This document shows positions 41,162-49,980 of a stretch of 58,608 nt of DNA, one piece after another. The notes below the pieces were generated by a model. That model worked only from the letters and a program-made list of their open reading frames with translations, had not been told where the DNA came from and did not search any database. Position 1 is the stretch's first letter; every line of letters starts with the position of its first letter. Both the position numbers and the translations under genes were made by a program. Source of the stretch: JAGXQV01 sp964451375 (GTDB lineage Bacteria > Pseudomonadota > Gammaproteobacteria > Burkholderiales > Sulfuricellaceae); the NCBI GenBank assembly GCA_964451375.1, contig CAYVIN010000019.1, forward strand, positions 1-58,608, written 5' to 3'.

Positions 41162-42667
41162 CTATTGCTCACGGTGGGGCTGCGGCAGGGATTCGACGAC
41201 ATGGTGGGTCTGTCCCGCCGCGCGATGATGCAGCGCGGCATGATCGAGCGCCGCCGGAGTGGGACGCCCCACCACATGCGGCAGCAGCGAACCCGCCACC
41301 ATCCCGGCGGCGCTCATCAGCAGGCCCACCAGTTGCGGCGGCCAGTAGGTGTCGGGTTGCAGCGCTTCGAGGAGCAGCCAGGAACCCATGCCTGCCGCGA
41401 TGGAAAAATAAGCGCCCTGGATATTCGCGCGTTTCCAGTACAGCCCGGCGAACAGCGGAATGAAGGCCGCGACCAGGGTGATCTTGTAGGCGTTTTCGAC
41501 CATTTTGAAAATGCTCGCCCCGGAATTCAGCGCGAAGCCCAGCACAATCACCGCGAAACACACGATCACCAGGCGCATCACGCGCAGGAAGGCGTGGTCG
41601 CCGAGATTGGGGAAAAAATTGCGCACGATGTTCTCGGAAAACGCCACCGACGGCGCGAGCAGGGTGGCCGACGAGCAGCTCATGATGGCCGAGAGCAGTG
41701 CGCCGAAAAACACCACCTGGGCAAACACCGGGGTGTGCTGGAGGATCAGGGTGGGCAGCACCAGTTGGCTATCTTTTTCCAGCAATTCACCGAACATCGC
41801 CGGGTCGATCAGGGTTGCCGAATAGGCGAGGAACATCGGCACGAAGGCGAACAGGAAATAAATCGAGCCACCCAGCACCGAGCCGGTGATCGCGGTTTTT
41901 TCGTCCTTCGCCGAGGTGATGCGCTGGAACACGTCCTGCTGCGGGATGGAGCCGAACATCATGGTCACCCACGCGCCGATGAAAGGTATCCACTCCGCCG
42001 CGCTGGCCGCCGGGAAGAAATCCAGCTTGCCGGCCTGATTCGCATGACTGACCACTGCCCCGACCCCGCCGGTCATCCCCGAAATCAGCCAGCCGATATA
42101 CAGCATCCCGCCCATGATCACGGTCATTTGCACGAAATCGAGGATCGCCACCGAGAGCATCCCGCCGAAGGTGGTGTAGGTCAGCACGATGGCCGCGCCG
42201 AGGATCATTCCCCATTGCTGGTCGATGGCCCCGTCGGTGACCACGAAGAACACCAGGCCGAGCGCCTTGATCTGCGCGGACACCCAGCCCAAATAGGACA
42301 CCACGATACAGAGGGTGGTGATGATCTCTACCGGGCGGTTGTAGCGCAGCCGGTAATAATCGCCGATGGTCAGCAAATTCATGCGATACAGCTTGCTGGC
42401 GAAGAACACCCCGGCGAGGATCAGGCACAGGCTCGAACCGAACGGATCGGCGACCACCCCGCGCAGGCCTTCCTTGGTGAAGGTCGCGGATATCCCCAGC
42501 ACCGTCTCCGCGCCGAACCAGGTCGCAAACACCGTCGCGGTGACCACCGGCAGGGGCAGATGACGCCCCGCCACCGCAAAATCCTTGGTGCTGTGGACGC
42601 GCGTCGCGGCAGCCAGGCCGATGCCGATGGAAACGAACAGATACAGGGCGACAAACCAGATCAACAT
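41162..42667 (-). CDS. Sodium:solute symporter (SSS) family transporter
   Basis: A 501-residue membrane protein with about 13 helices and SSS hallmarks: GRHLPLPVVTATVFATWFGAETVLG (substrate/sodium region), TIGDYYRLRYNR, and GSIPQQDVFQRITSAKDEKTA. It imports a solute with sodium; the substrate cannot be told. A His-rich C-terminal tail (ALHHRAAGQTHHVV) is unusual. First gene of the symporter-VanZ-MazG run. Confidence 0.92.
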   Translation of the reverse strand: MLIWFVALYLFVSIGIGLAAATRVHSTKDFAVAGRHLPLPVVTATVFATWFGAETVLGISATFTKEGLRGVVADPFGSSLCLILAGVFFASKLYRMNLLTIGDYYRLRYNRPVEIITTLCIVVSYLGWVSAQIKALGLVFFVVTDGAIDQQWGMILGAAIVLTYTTFGGMLSVAILDFVQMTVIMGGMLYIGWLISGMTGGVGAVVSHANQAGKLDFFPAASAAEWIPFIGAWVTMMFGSIPQQDVFQRITSAKDEKTAITGSVLGGSIYFLFAFVPMFLAYSATLIDPAMFGELLEKDSQLVLPTLILQHTPVFAQVVFFGALLSAIMSCSSATLLAPSVAFSENIVRNFFPNLGDHAFLRVMRLVIVCFAVIVLGFALNSGASIFKMVENAYKITLVAAFIPLFAGLYWKRANIQGAYFSIAAGMGSWLLLEALQPDTYWPPQLVGLLMSAAGMVAGSLLPHVVGRPTPAALDHAALHHRAAGQTHHVVESLPQPHREQ

Positions 42668-42775
42668 GGCAGTGTTAACTTGAAACCAGGAATAAGGAGG
42701 AAAAGAATTATAACCAAAACCGCGCAGGCGTCGGCTGTCCGCACCGCCCGCGCCCGACCCGAATATTTTTCGCGA

Positions 42776-42795
42776 ACCTGTTACTTTTAACAGTT
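42776..42795. promoter_or_regulatory. Near-palindrome upstream of FHA gene
   Basis: ACCTGTTACTTTTAACAGTT contains CTGTT/AACAG arms and matches 18 of 20 bases of the palindrome at 38764-38783 upstream of the cas operon. It lies in the gap between the divergent symporter and FHA genes. Confidence 0.35.
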
Positions 42796-42851
42796 ACGCC
42801 ATCCTGCGGTATTGTGGAAAAATGGCGGCTTCCGAGCGTTGGAGAGAAATT

Positions 42852-43280
42852 ATGGTTAAGGTAAAGGTATTCGTTGATGAAAAATTCCTGGGGGAATATG
42901 AATTCAAGTCCGGCGAACGAGAAATCTATATCGGGCGTCACATCCGTCATCCCATCCGCCTCGACGACAGCGCGGTCAGCGCTGATCATGCCCGCCTGAC
43001 GCTGGGCAGCGCAGTCGTTCTGGAAGACCTGAAAAGCACCAACGGCACCTTGCTGAATGGGGCCATCGTGTCGCGCCCCACCCCGCTCAACCCCCGCGAC
43101 ACCATCCAGATTGCCAAATTCCGCCTGCAGGTGGACGACCTGCGCGACCTCGATTTTACCGAAGCCGAAACCGTCGTTATCGAACCCAAAACCATCCCGC
43201 TCGCCGGCGCGAATTCGACGCTGGAGCGCACCGGGTTTTTCTCTTACGCGGACTATTTGAAAAAACGGGAAGCGCAGTAA
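42852..43280 (+). CDS. FHA-domain protein
   Basis: A 142-residue protein consisting mainly of one FHA domain (about 20-100): IYIGRHIRHPIRLDDSAVSADHARLTL and DLKSTNGTLLNG are the phosphothreonine-binding signature with conserved Arg, Ser, Asn and Gly. It would bind phosphothreonine peptides of a signalling partner. No Ser/Thr kinase is near. GGAGAG precedes the ATG at 42852 with good spacing. The C-terminus (SYADYLKKREAQ) is a short helix. Confidence 0.9.
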   Translation: MVKVKVFVDEKFLGEYEFKSGEREIYIGRHIRHPIRLDDSAVSADHARLTLGSAVVLEDLKSTNGTLLNGAIVSRPTPLNPRDTIQIAKFRLQVDDLRDLDFTEAETVVIEPKTIPLAGANSTLERTGFFSYADYLKKREAQ

Positions 43281-43419
43281 AAGCCGATTGGGAACGAGTA
43301 CAAAATAACCGCCCATTTTTTGGGTATGTCCGGTTATCCGCCGGTGGGCGGCCCGCCGCTGCGAAAATCATATCCGCTCGCGTTTCACGTTTACGCCTCC
43401 CCACTGCGAGGCTTCAACT

Positions 43420-43815
43420 TTAGAACGGCTGTTGCGGGTATCCCACCTCCACCAGATTCCCGTCCGGGTCGCGAAAATATACCGAAATGATTTTCCCGGT
43501 AGCGCCGCTGCGGATGACCGGGCCTTCGAGAACTGGAACGTGGCAGGTTTGCAGATGCGCGAGTACTTCGGTCGGCGGCGTTGCGCTAATCAGGCACAGG
43601 TCGGCGGAGCCGGGAGTGGGATGGTGGGCTTTTGGCTCGAATTCATGACCGGCTTGATGCAGATTGATTTTTTGCTGTCCGAACGCCAGCGCCTTGCGCC
43701 CAGCGCCAAACGTGATCACCTGCATTCCCAGCACCTCACTGTAAAAGGCGCAGGTCGCGTCAATATCGCTCACCGTGAGCACCAGATGGTCGATGCTTTC
43801 GATACGGATGCTCAT
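43420..43815 (-). CDS. VOC-family (glyoxalase-like) protein
   Basis: A 131-residue vicinal-oxygen-chelate protein: IDHLVLTVSDIDATCAFYSEVLGM, NLHQAGHEF and VYFRDPDGNLVEVGYP carry the usual His/Glu metal ligands. Members include glyoxalase I-like and dioxygenase-like enzymes and resistance proteins; the substrate is unknown. The start overlaps the stop of the FecR-type gene by one base (TGATG). Confidence 0.88.
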   Translation of the reverse strand: MSIRIESIDHLVLTVSDIDATCAFYSEVLGMQVITFGAGRKALAFGQQKINLHQAGHEFEPKAHHPTPGSADLCLISATPPTEVLAHLQTCHVPVLEGPVIRSGATGKIISVYFRDPDGNLVEVGYPQQPF

Positions 43816-44477
43816 CAGTTGTCGGAATATCCCGATTTGCCGAAAGGCGGCCATCGACCGACCAGATTTTCAAGGAGGATGAGTTCGTCGTCGCTGTGGT
43901 TCATCACGGCGGCAGCCGACATTTCCCCGTCGCGCGACAGGAACAGCGGATTTTCATGATGGGTGGTGCGGTAGGTGGTGCGATGACCGCCGGTGGTCAC
44001 CACATCGGCTTCGCCGTAACACAGGCAGAAATAATCGCGCTCCGCCTGGACTGCTTCGAGATAGGCCCCGGTGCCGCGTATGCCGATGGTGGCCGAAGGC
44101 GTGAGCAGGGTGTGTTCCCCCTTGGCGAATACCGAGAGGATTTTGCCGGTGATCAGGCGCAGGGTTTGTTTAAGCGCATCCTGACCAAACGCCACCTGCG
44201 TGTTTTCGCGGATCAGGAAGGCGTCGCGCTCGATGACCAGCACCGCCTGGCTGTTGAGGCCGGTGCTGACGGCGTCGCCGCGTTTTACCAGATCACCGGA
44301 GCGGGCCGGAGCGCCATTGATTTTTACTTCACCCTTGAAGCTGTTTAAGCCCGGCTTGATGGGGATGTCGCCTTTCGCCAGCGCCGTGCTGATCAACCCG
44401 GAAATCCCGCCCGCGCCAAGCGCCCCGGAGGTCAGCAGGTAGCGCAACAAACGGCGGCGGGACGGCGAAGTATTCAT
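43815..44477 (-). CDS. FecR-domain protein with Tat-type signal
   Basis: A 220-residue protein with a twin-arginine-like leader (SRRRLLRYLLTSGALGAGGISG) and a FecR-type beta domain (AVSTGLNSQAVLVIERDAFLIRENTQVAF, LITGKILSVFAKGEHTLLTPSATIGIRGTGAYLE). It is predicted to be periplasmic and to bind or shield something rather than act as an anti-sigma factor, since no sigma gene is near. ATG 44477 is preferred, with GGAG 5 bases upstream; ATG 44480 is equally in frame. It overlaps the ubiB stop. Confidence 0.82.
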   Translation of the reverse strand: MNTSPSRRRLLRYLLTSGALGAGGISGLISTALAKGDIPIKPGLNSFKGEVKINGAPARSGDLVKRGDAVSTGLNSQAVLVIERDAFLIRENTQVAFGQDALKQTLRLITGKILSVFAKGEHTLLTPSATIGIRGTGAYLEAVQAERDYFCLCYGEADVVTTGGHRTTYRTTHHENPLFLSRDGEMSAAAVMNHSDDELILLENLVGRWPPFGKSGYSDN

Positions 44478-46018
44478 CATTGCTCCACCAGGAAATAACC
44501 CAGAAACGGCAAGGTCTGGCCGAGCAGAACCAGGAATAACAGGACGGCGATAATCCACAACCAGCGTTTCTCGGTGTTTTCGCGGGCGGTCAGTTCCAGG
44601 CGCAAACGGGTGAGTTCCGCATCCTGCGGGTTGTTCAGATGGGTATGCAGCAGGCGCGGCAGTTGCGGCAACAGCGTGGCCCAGTGCGGCGCTTCGCTCT
44701 GGAGGGATTTCACCAGTCCGCGCCAGCCCAGTTGCTCGCCCATCCATTTTTCGAGGAAAGGTTTGGCGGTCTGCCACAGATCGAGATCGGGGTCGAGTTC
44801 GCGCCCCAGCCCTTCGATGTTGAGCAGGGTTTTCTGGAGCATCACCAATTGCGGCTGAATTTCCACGTTGAAGCGCCGCGAGGTCTGGAAAAGGCGCAGC
44901 AATACCCGTCCGAAGGAGATTTCCTTGAGCGGACGGTCGAAGGCTGGTTCGCACACTGCGCGAATCGCCGCTTCGAATTCGTCTTCGCGAGTATCGGCAG
45001 GCGCCCAGCCGGACTCGATATGGGCCATCGCAACCCGTTTGTAGTCGCGGCGGAAGAAAGCCAGGAAGTTCTGCGCCAGATAATTGCGGTCGCGGTCGGT
45101 GAGGGTGCCCATGATGCCGAAATCCAGCGCGATGTAGCGCCCGTCCCGGGCGACCAGGATGTTGCCGGGGTGCATGTCGGCATGGAAAAAGCCATCGCGG
45201 AACACCTGGGTGAAAAAGATTTCCACCCCGGCGCGCGCCAGCTTGGGGATGTCGATCCCCTGGGCGCGCAGTTTATCGACCTGGCCGATGGGTACGCCGT
45301 CCATCCATTCCATCACCATGACTTCGTTGTGGCACCAGTCCCAGTAGATTTCCGGCACCATCAGCAACTCGGATTTCTCGAAATTGCGCCGCAGTTGCGA
45401 AGCGTTGGCGGCTTCGCGCATCAAATCCAGTTCGTCTTCCAGATGTTTTTCAAATTCCGCCACCACTTCGCGCGGTTTTAATCGTTTGCCGTCGGCCCAC
45501 AACGTTTCCATCAGGCCGCCGCCGGCGTACAGCAGGGCGATGTCCTTGGCGATGGTGGCGGCAATGTGGGGCCGGAGTATTTTTACCGCTGCCGGACGCC
45601 CGTCGTGCAGGCGGGCGCGATGCACCTGCGCCACCGAGGCGCTGGCAATCGGGGTGGGGTCGAATTCGTCAAAAATTTCCTCGACGGATTGTTTGTACAC
45701 CCGTCGTAGCGTGGCGAGCGCCACGCTGGAAGGAAACGGCGGAACCCGGTCTTGCAGCTTGGCGAGTTCGTCGGCGATGTCGAGCGGCACCAGATCGCGC
45801 CGGGTGGACAACAATTGTCCGAATTTGACGAAAATCGGCCCCAGGCTTTCCAGCGCCAGACGCAGGCGCACACCACGCGGCGCATCGAGAGGCCGCCAGG
45901 CAAGGGCGAACTTGGCGAACCAGCGCAAAAAACGAAAACGCTCGTGACCCAGGAAGAATTCTTCCAGGCCGAAGCGGAAAACAACATGAAGGATTTTAGC
46001 GAGGCGCAGGAAACGCAT
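44477..46018 (-). CDS. ubiB: UbiB-type ABC1 atypical kinase
   Basis: A 513-residue ABC1/ADCK-family protein needed for ubiquinone synthesis. The KxGQ motif is FVKFGQLLSTR, the ATP-site SASVAQVHRARL with the Ala-rich loop, VKILRP, the catalytic FHADMHPGNILV, and the metal-binding ALDFGIMG. Two C-terminal transmembrane helices (about 480-510) anchor it in the membrane, as in E. coli UbiB. It lies in a ubiE-tim44-ubiB order; ubiJ, usual in such clusters, is absent. Confidence 0.93.
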   Translation of the reverse strand: MRFLRLAKILHVVFRFGLEEFFLGHERFRFLRWFAKFALAWRPLDAPRGVRLRLALESLGPIFVKFGQLLSTRRDLVPLDIADELAKLQDRVPPFPSSVALATLRRVYKQSVEEIFDEFDPTPIASASVAQVHRARLHDGRPAAVKILRPHIAATIAKDIALLYAGGGLMETLWADGKRLKPREVVAEFEKHLEDELDLMREAANASQLRRNFEKSELLMVPEIYWDWCHNEVMVMEWMDGVPIGQVDKLRAQGIDIPKLARAGVEIFFTQVFRDGFFHADMHPGNILVARDGRYIALDFGIMGTLTDRDRNYLAQNFLAFFRRDYKRVAMAHIESGWAPADTREDEFEAAIRAVCEPAFDRPLKEISFGRVLLRLFQTSRRFNVEIQPQLVMLQKTLLNIEGLGRELDPDLDLWQTAKPFLEKWMGEQLGWRGLVKSLQSEAPHWATLLPQLPRLLHTHLNNPQDAELTRLRLELTARENTEKRWLWIIAVLLFLVLLGQTLPFLGYFLVEQ

Positions 46019-46042
46019 GAGATGGGGAGGATATCAATAGGC

Positions 46043-46069
46043 AAAAAAACGCCCCCAAAAACGGGGGCG
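46043..46069 (-). terminator. Rho-independent terminator after the Tim44-like gene
   Basis: On the minus strand GCCCCCGTTTTTGGGGGC forms a 6-bp GC stem (46051-46068) followed by a run of seven T (46043-46049). It lies between the tim44-like gene and ubiB and ends the upstream transcript, so ubiB may have its own promoter or rely on read-through. Confidence 0.9.
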
Positions 46070-46081
46070 GCAGATCGATGG

Positions 46082-46978
46082 TCAGGCTTGCTGGATGCCC
46101 GCTACGAACCATGTGGCATTGGCCTGGCTTTGCGATTTCTGAATGTGCCAGATTTCGTTGAAAAACTCGGGGTTGGCCCCGGCAGTCTCGCGGATTTGCC
46201 CGGAGAACCTGACACTGGCGATGACCAGATCGTGATCCGTCACCACTTCGACGATTTCCGCGTCGAGCTTGACTACGTCGGTCTGGTTGGGGGTTGCACC
46301 GCGTTCCTTGATTTGCAAAACGATTTCGGCATACATCTCAGGAGTCACATATTCGCGGATGTCGGCAAGATCGCCGCTGTCGTAATCGGCTTGCAGGCGG
46401 ATGAAGTGTTTCTTGGCCTCGTGCAGGAAAGGCTCATCCTCGAACCACGCCGGGCGCGTCGAAACTGCGGCGAGCGGTGCGGGCGCGGCCAGGGGTTCCG
46501 GCGCAGTCAGCGGCGGCGCGCTGGTGCCGCCGGTATTCAGCATCCCGGTGACGGTGTGTTCGCCGAGGCCGGCGTATTGCATCGGACGCGCTTCCGGCTG
46601 GGGTTTGCGCAACATGCGGAAGATGAATATCCCTGCCGCGACCAACGCGAGGATCATCAGGATGCTGCCGATGCCGCTGGCCAAACCACCCAGTCCGCCG
46701 CCCATAAACATCGAAGCCAGCAAGCCGCCGGCGGCCAGTCCGGCAAGCGGCCCCAGCCATTTGCTCGCGCCGCTTTGCGCCGGTGCGGGCGGGGTGGCAG
46801 GGGATGCCGCAGGCGCTTGCGCCGGTTTGGCGGGCGCGGCGTGGCTTTGTTGCGGCGCGTCCATTTGGCGCTGTTTGCCAACATTGCCGCCGCCACCCAA
46901 ACGTTTGGCGTCGGCATCCTGCGCCGCCAGCCCGAATCCGAGCAGCACTGCGAAAAACAGGGAAAGGAATTTTTTCAT
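46082..46978 (-). CDS. Tim44-like domain membrane protein
   Basis: A 298-residue protein: signal or anchor at the N-terminus (KKFLSLFFAVLLGFGLAAQDADA), an Ala/Pro-rich linker, a Gly-rich hydrophobic segment (about 75-120, two helices) and a C-terminal Tim44-like domain (about 185-298, EPFLHEAKKHFIRLQADYDSGDLADIREYVTPEMYAEI). Homologues are common between ubiE and ubiB in betaproteobacteria; the exact function is unknown. ATG 46978 has GGAGG 9 bases upstream. Confidence 0.87.
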   Translation of the reverse strand: MKKFLSLFFAVLLGFGLAAQDADAKRLGGGGNVGKQRQMDAPQQSHAAPAKPAQAPAASPATPPAPAQSGASKWLGPLAGLAAGGLLASMFMGGGLGGLASGIGSILMILALVAAGIFIFRMLRKPQPEARPMQYAGLGEHTVTGMLNTGGTSAPPLTAPEPLAAPAPLAAVSTRPAWFEDEPFLHEAKKHFIRLQADYDSGDLADIREYVTPEMYAEIVLQIKERGATPNQTDVVKLDAEIVEVVTDHDLVIASVRFSGQIRETAGANPEFFNEIWHIQKSQSQANATWFVAGIQQA

Positions 46979-47067
46979 TGTGATCAACCTCCGTGGTTAG
47001 TAATTGATTTAAAGTTCATTTGCCCAACCTGCCCTCCGGGAAAGGGCGCAGATGAGACTGCTTGTGG

Positions 47068-47802
47068 TTACAGCTTGAATCCCTTGTGCAGGGCAACCAC
47101 GCCTGCGCTCAGGTTAAAGTATTCGACACGTTCAAAGCCGGCCTGTTCCATCATACCCTTCAATGTTTCCTGGTCGGGGTGCATCCGTATCGATTCGGCG
47201 AGGTAGCGATAACTGTCCTCGTCGTTGGTGACCAGCTTGCCCATCATCGGCAGCACTTCAAAGGAATATTTGTCATAGACACCCTGCAAGGGCTCCCATA
47301 CCTTGGAAAACTCCAGCACCAGCAGGCGTCCGCCGGGACGCAGAACGCGGTACATGTCCTTCAGCGCCGCGTCCTTGTGGGTCATGTTGCGCAGACCGAA
47401 GGCCACCGTGACGCAATCGAAATAATTCTTCGGAAAGGGCAGCTTCTCGCCGTCGCATTGCGCGGCCAGCGGCATCACTCCCTGGTCGATAAGGCGGTCG
47501 CGCCCCACGGTAAGCATCGAACTGTTGATGTCGGTGAGAATCACCGTCCCGCTTTTCCCGGCGCGTTTGACGAATGCCCGCGACAAATCGCCGCTGCCGC
47601 CCGCCACATCGAGCACCCGGCTGCCCTCGCGGACACCGCTCTGCTCAATGGTGAAATGTTTCCACAAACGATGCAGGCCGCCCGACATCAGGTCGTTCAT
47701 CAGGTCGTAACGGTTCGCCACGGAATGGAAAACTTCCGCAACCTTTTGCGCCTTTTCGCTTTCGGCGACGGTCTGGAAACCGAAATGGGTGGTGTTTTGC
47801 AT
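47068..47802 (-). CDS. ubiE: UbiE, ubiquinone/menaquinone methyltransferase
   Basis: A 244-residue SAM-dependent C-methyltransferase. The family motifs YDLMNDLMSGGLHRLWK, VLDVAGGSGDLSRAF and FGLRNMTHKDAALKDMYRVLRPGGRLLVLEFS are all present. It methylates demethyl-quinol precursors in ubiquinone synthesis (and menaquinone if made). Start region of a quinone gene cluster with ubiB. Confidence 0.96.
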   Translation of the reverse strand: MQNTTHFGFQTVAESEKAQKVAEVFHSVANRYDLMNDLMSGGLHRLWKHFTIEQSGVREGSRVLDVAGGSGDLSRAFVKRAGKSGTVILTDINSSMLTVGRDRLIDQGVMPLAAQCDGEKLPFPKNYFDCVTVAFGLRNMTHKDAALKDMYRVLRPGGRLLVLEFSKVWEPLQGVYDKYSFEVLPMMGKLVTNDEDSYRYLAESIRMHPDQETLKGMMEQAGFERVEYFNLSAGVVALHKGFKL

Positions 47803-47880
47803 GGAATTCAGAGGGTTTTCTTTAAAGAGCCTATCTTAACCGATAGTCCCGCTTTTTGGGAAAACCGGGCAATACGCCGC

Positions 47881-48306
47881 TTAGGCGAGCAGTTCGATAT
47901 GTTCGACCAGTTCGGAATAACGTCCCAGCAGATTGTCGGTGGTCAGCAGGTAAGCGGGTAGCGCCTGCGCCTGAGCGACCAGCATCCGGTCGAAAGGATC
48001 GCGGTGATGCCAGGGCAGGCGGGCAATTGTGCGGCAATGGTCGCTCAGTATCGGGAGCTCGGTGAATCCGCTATCCCGCGCAAGCTGGTGAATGTCCTCC
48101 GGGAAAAAGTCGAATCCTTCCCGGTTGAGTGAGCGTTTGATGCCGATTTCCCAAATGCTTGCGATGCTGAAATACACCGCGTTTGCCGGGTTGGAGAGTT
48201 TGTATTGCAAATTCTGCGGCAATCGCTCCGGGGCGATGGTGGCGACCAGCAGGATATTGGTATCCAGAAGATAGGTGCGATGCTGCAAACTATTCCCCGC
48301 CTTCAA
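47881..48306 (-). CDS. VapC-type PIN-domain toxin
   Basis: A 141-residue PIN protein with acidic sites YLLDTNILLVA, FSIASIWEIGIK and DPFDRMLVAQAQAL; the LLTTDNLLGRYSE segment completes the site. It is of the type that pairs with Phd antitoxins and cuts RNA. Its start overlaps the antitoxin gene by 17 bases. Translational coupling is likely. Confidence 0.9.
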   Translation of the reverse strand: MKAGNSLQHRTYLLDTNILLVATIAPERLPQNLQYKLSNPANAVYFSIASIWEIGIKRSLNREGFDFFPEDIHQLARDSGFTELPILSDHCRTIARLPWHHRDPFDRMLVAQAQALPAYLLTTDNLLGRYSELVEHIELLA

Positions 48307-48532
48307 ACATGTTCTGGATGTCGGCGGCGTATAAACCGTCGAAACCGACGGGCAATGTAAATTTGCCTTTTCCCAGGCCCAACTGGCGCGGCTGGGGTTG
48401 CGGGGCTTCCAGCGGTAACAGGCGCGCCACCGGCTTCCCGGCGCGGGCGATGATGATTTCTTCTCCAGTTGCGGCTTGATCGACGAAACGGGAAAGATGG
48501 GTCTTGGCTTCGTGTATGTTGATGGTTTGCAT
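48290..48532 (-). CDS. Phd/YefM-family antitoxin of VapC pair
   Basis: An 80-residue antitoxin (MQTINIHEAKTHLSRFVDQAATGEEIIIARAGKPVARLLPL) with a Pro/Gln-rich linker and a C-terminal toxin-binding part (GKFTLPVGFDGLYAADIQNMFEGGE). The start at 48532 is the family start; a longer frame upstream is noise. Confidence 0.9.
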   Translation of the reverse strand: MQTINIHEAKTHLSRFVDQAATGEEIIIARAGKPVARLLPLEAPQPQPRQLGLGKGKFTLPVGFDGLYAADIQNMFEGGE

Positions 48533-48611
48533 AAGGGCTCGCCTTTTTCTGACTGGACTAAGTTTAGTCGTGGGCTGCCGGGGTATCAAGCGTTTGTGCG
48601 TTACGGAAAAA

Positions 48612-49214
48612 TCACCCGCCCCCGGCTTTTTCCTTGCGCCTCAGCATTTCCCGGATGATTGCGCTGAATTGTTCCGCTGTTTCATGGCGGATGAAGGCCG
48701 AACCGATCAGCGGCGCTACCCAGAAGGAGGGCACCGCGTCGTTGTGGTAATGAATCCGCGCGCCGCCGTTTTCCGGGGTGATTCTGGTGACGGTTTCCAT
48801 GCGTTTCATATTGCCCTTGAGCACCCGCGACTTGATGGTGTCCGGGGCAAGCAGCTCGAACTCGCGCAGCGATTCGTAGGAAAAGGACAGCAGCGCAAAA
48901 CGCGCCTTGCCTTTCTGTTCGACGCGCAGGGGTTCTCCGGGTTTGGAAACGATACGGCTGACCAGCATGTTGGGCACAAAATCGGCGAAATGTTCGTAGT
49001 CGGTGAGCACCGCCCAGGCTTCCTGGGGTGATACCGGCGCGAACATGAGCGCGTCCACGCTGATTTGGGTTTCCTCGCCACGGGTGATCTCGACCTTGAC
49101 TTCGGGTTCCGGGAAGGACTCGGCGTATACCCCGCCCGTCGCCGCCCAAAATAATAATAAGACCAGGCGAAGCGCTCTCGCTGCGCCGTCATGAATCTGC
49201 AACATTCGCGTCAT
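48612..49214 (-). CDS. Exported START/SRPBCC-family protein
   Basis: A roughly 200-residue protein with a signal peptide (about 5-30) and a polyketide-cyclase/START-like fold (VDALMFAPVSPQEAWAVLTDYEHFADFVPNMLVSRIVS, FSYESLREFELLAPDTIKSRVLKG, IHYHNDAVPSFWVAPLIG). It probably binds a hydrophobic ligand in the periplasm. The start is uncertain among several in-frame Met codons (49214, 49205); the longest frame would overlap phoB. Confidence 0.8.
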   Translation of the reverse strand: MTRMLQIHDGAARALRLVLLLFWAATGGVYAESFPEPEVKVEITRGEETQISVDALMFAPVSPQEAWAVLTDYEHFADFVPNMLVSRIVSKPGEPLRVEQKGKARFALLSFSYESLREFELLAPDTIKSRVLKGNMKRMETVTRITPENGGARIHYHNDAVPSFWVAPLIGSAFIRHETAEQFSAIIREMLRRKEKAGGG

Positions 49215-49251
49215 AATATGGAAAAGCCTTGATAAAACTGGAAAACCATCC

Positions 49252-49944
49252 ATGCCCGCAACCATACTGATTGTGGAAGACGAACCGGCGATACAGGAAC
49301 TGGTCGCTTTCAGCCTGCGTCAGGCTGGACACCTTCCCATCGCCGCCCATAGTGCGGAACAGGCGCTCGACATCGTGCGCGCCGCACTCCCCGATTTGAT
49401 CCTGCTCGACTGGATGCTGCCCGGCATGAGCGGTGTGGCGTTCGCCCGCAAAATCAAAAGCGACGCCTTTACCCGCGAAGTGCCGATCATCATGCTGACT
49501 GCGCGTGGTGATGAGCAGGACAAGGTTACCGGATTGGAAACCGGCGCCGACGACTATATCACCAAGCCTTTCAGTCCGCGCGAATTGCAGGCGCGGATCA
49601 AGGCGGTGCTGCGCCGTCGCGCCCCACAAATGACCAGCGACCCGGTGGAAATCGGCGGGCTGCGTCTCGACCCGGAAAGCCACCGGGTGAGCGGCGGTGG
49701 CAAGCCGGTGGAGCTAGGCCCCACCGAATTCCGCCTCCTGCATTTCCTGATGACTCACCCGGAGCGCGTTCACTCGCGGGCGCAATTGCTCGACCAGGTG
49801 TGGGGCAACCACGTTTTCGTCGAAGACCGCACCGTCGATGTCCACATCCGCCGCCTGCGCCGGGCGCTGGAAGAAACCGGCCACGACCATCTGGTGCAGA
49901 CTGTACGCGGTTCGGGATATCGCTTCTCGGCCACCCCGGAATAG
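49252..49944 (+). CDS. phoB: PhoB, phosphate-regulon response regulator
   Basis: A 230-residue OmpR-class regulator: receiver with phosphoacceptor in LLDWMLPGMSG and KPFSPRELQAR, and a C-terminal winged helix with the RLLHFLMTHPERVHSRAQLLDQVWG and VDVHIRRLRRALE recognition region. The wording (VEDEPAIQELVAFSLRQAGH) is that of PhoB. It activates genes for phosphate uptake. phoR follows after 36 bases. Confidence 0.95.
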   Translation: MPATILIVEDEPAIQELVAFSLRQAGHLPIAAHSAEQALDIVRAALPDLILLDWMLPGMSGVAFARKIKSDAFTREVPIIMLTARGDEQDKVTGLETGADDYITKPFSPRELQARIKAVLRRRAPQMTSDPVEIGGLRLDPESHRVSGGGKPVELGPTEFRLLHFLMTHPERVHSRAQLLDQVWGNHVFVEDRTVDVHIRRLRRALEETGHDHLVQTVRGSGYRFSATPE

Positions 49945-49980
49945 TGTAAAAACCGTCATCTATCCCGCTTTTACCCCGTC

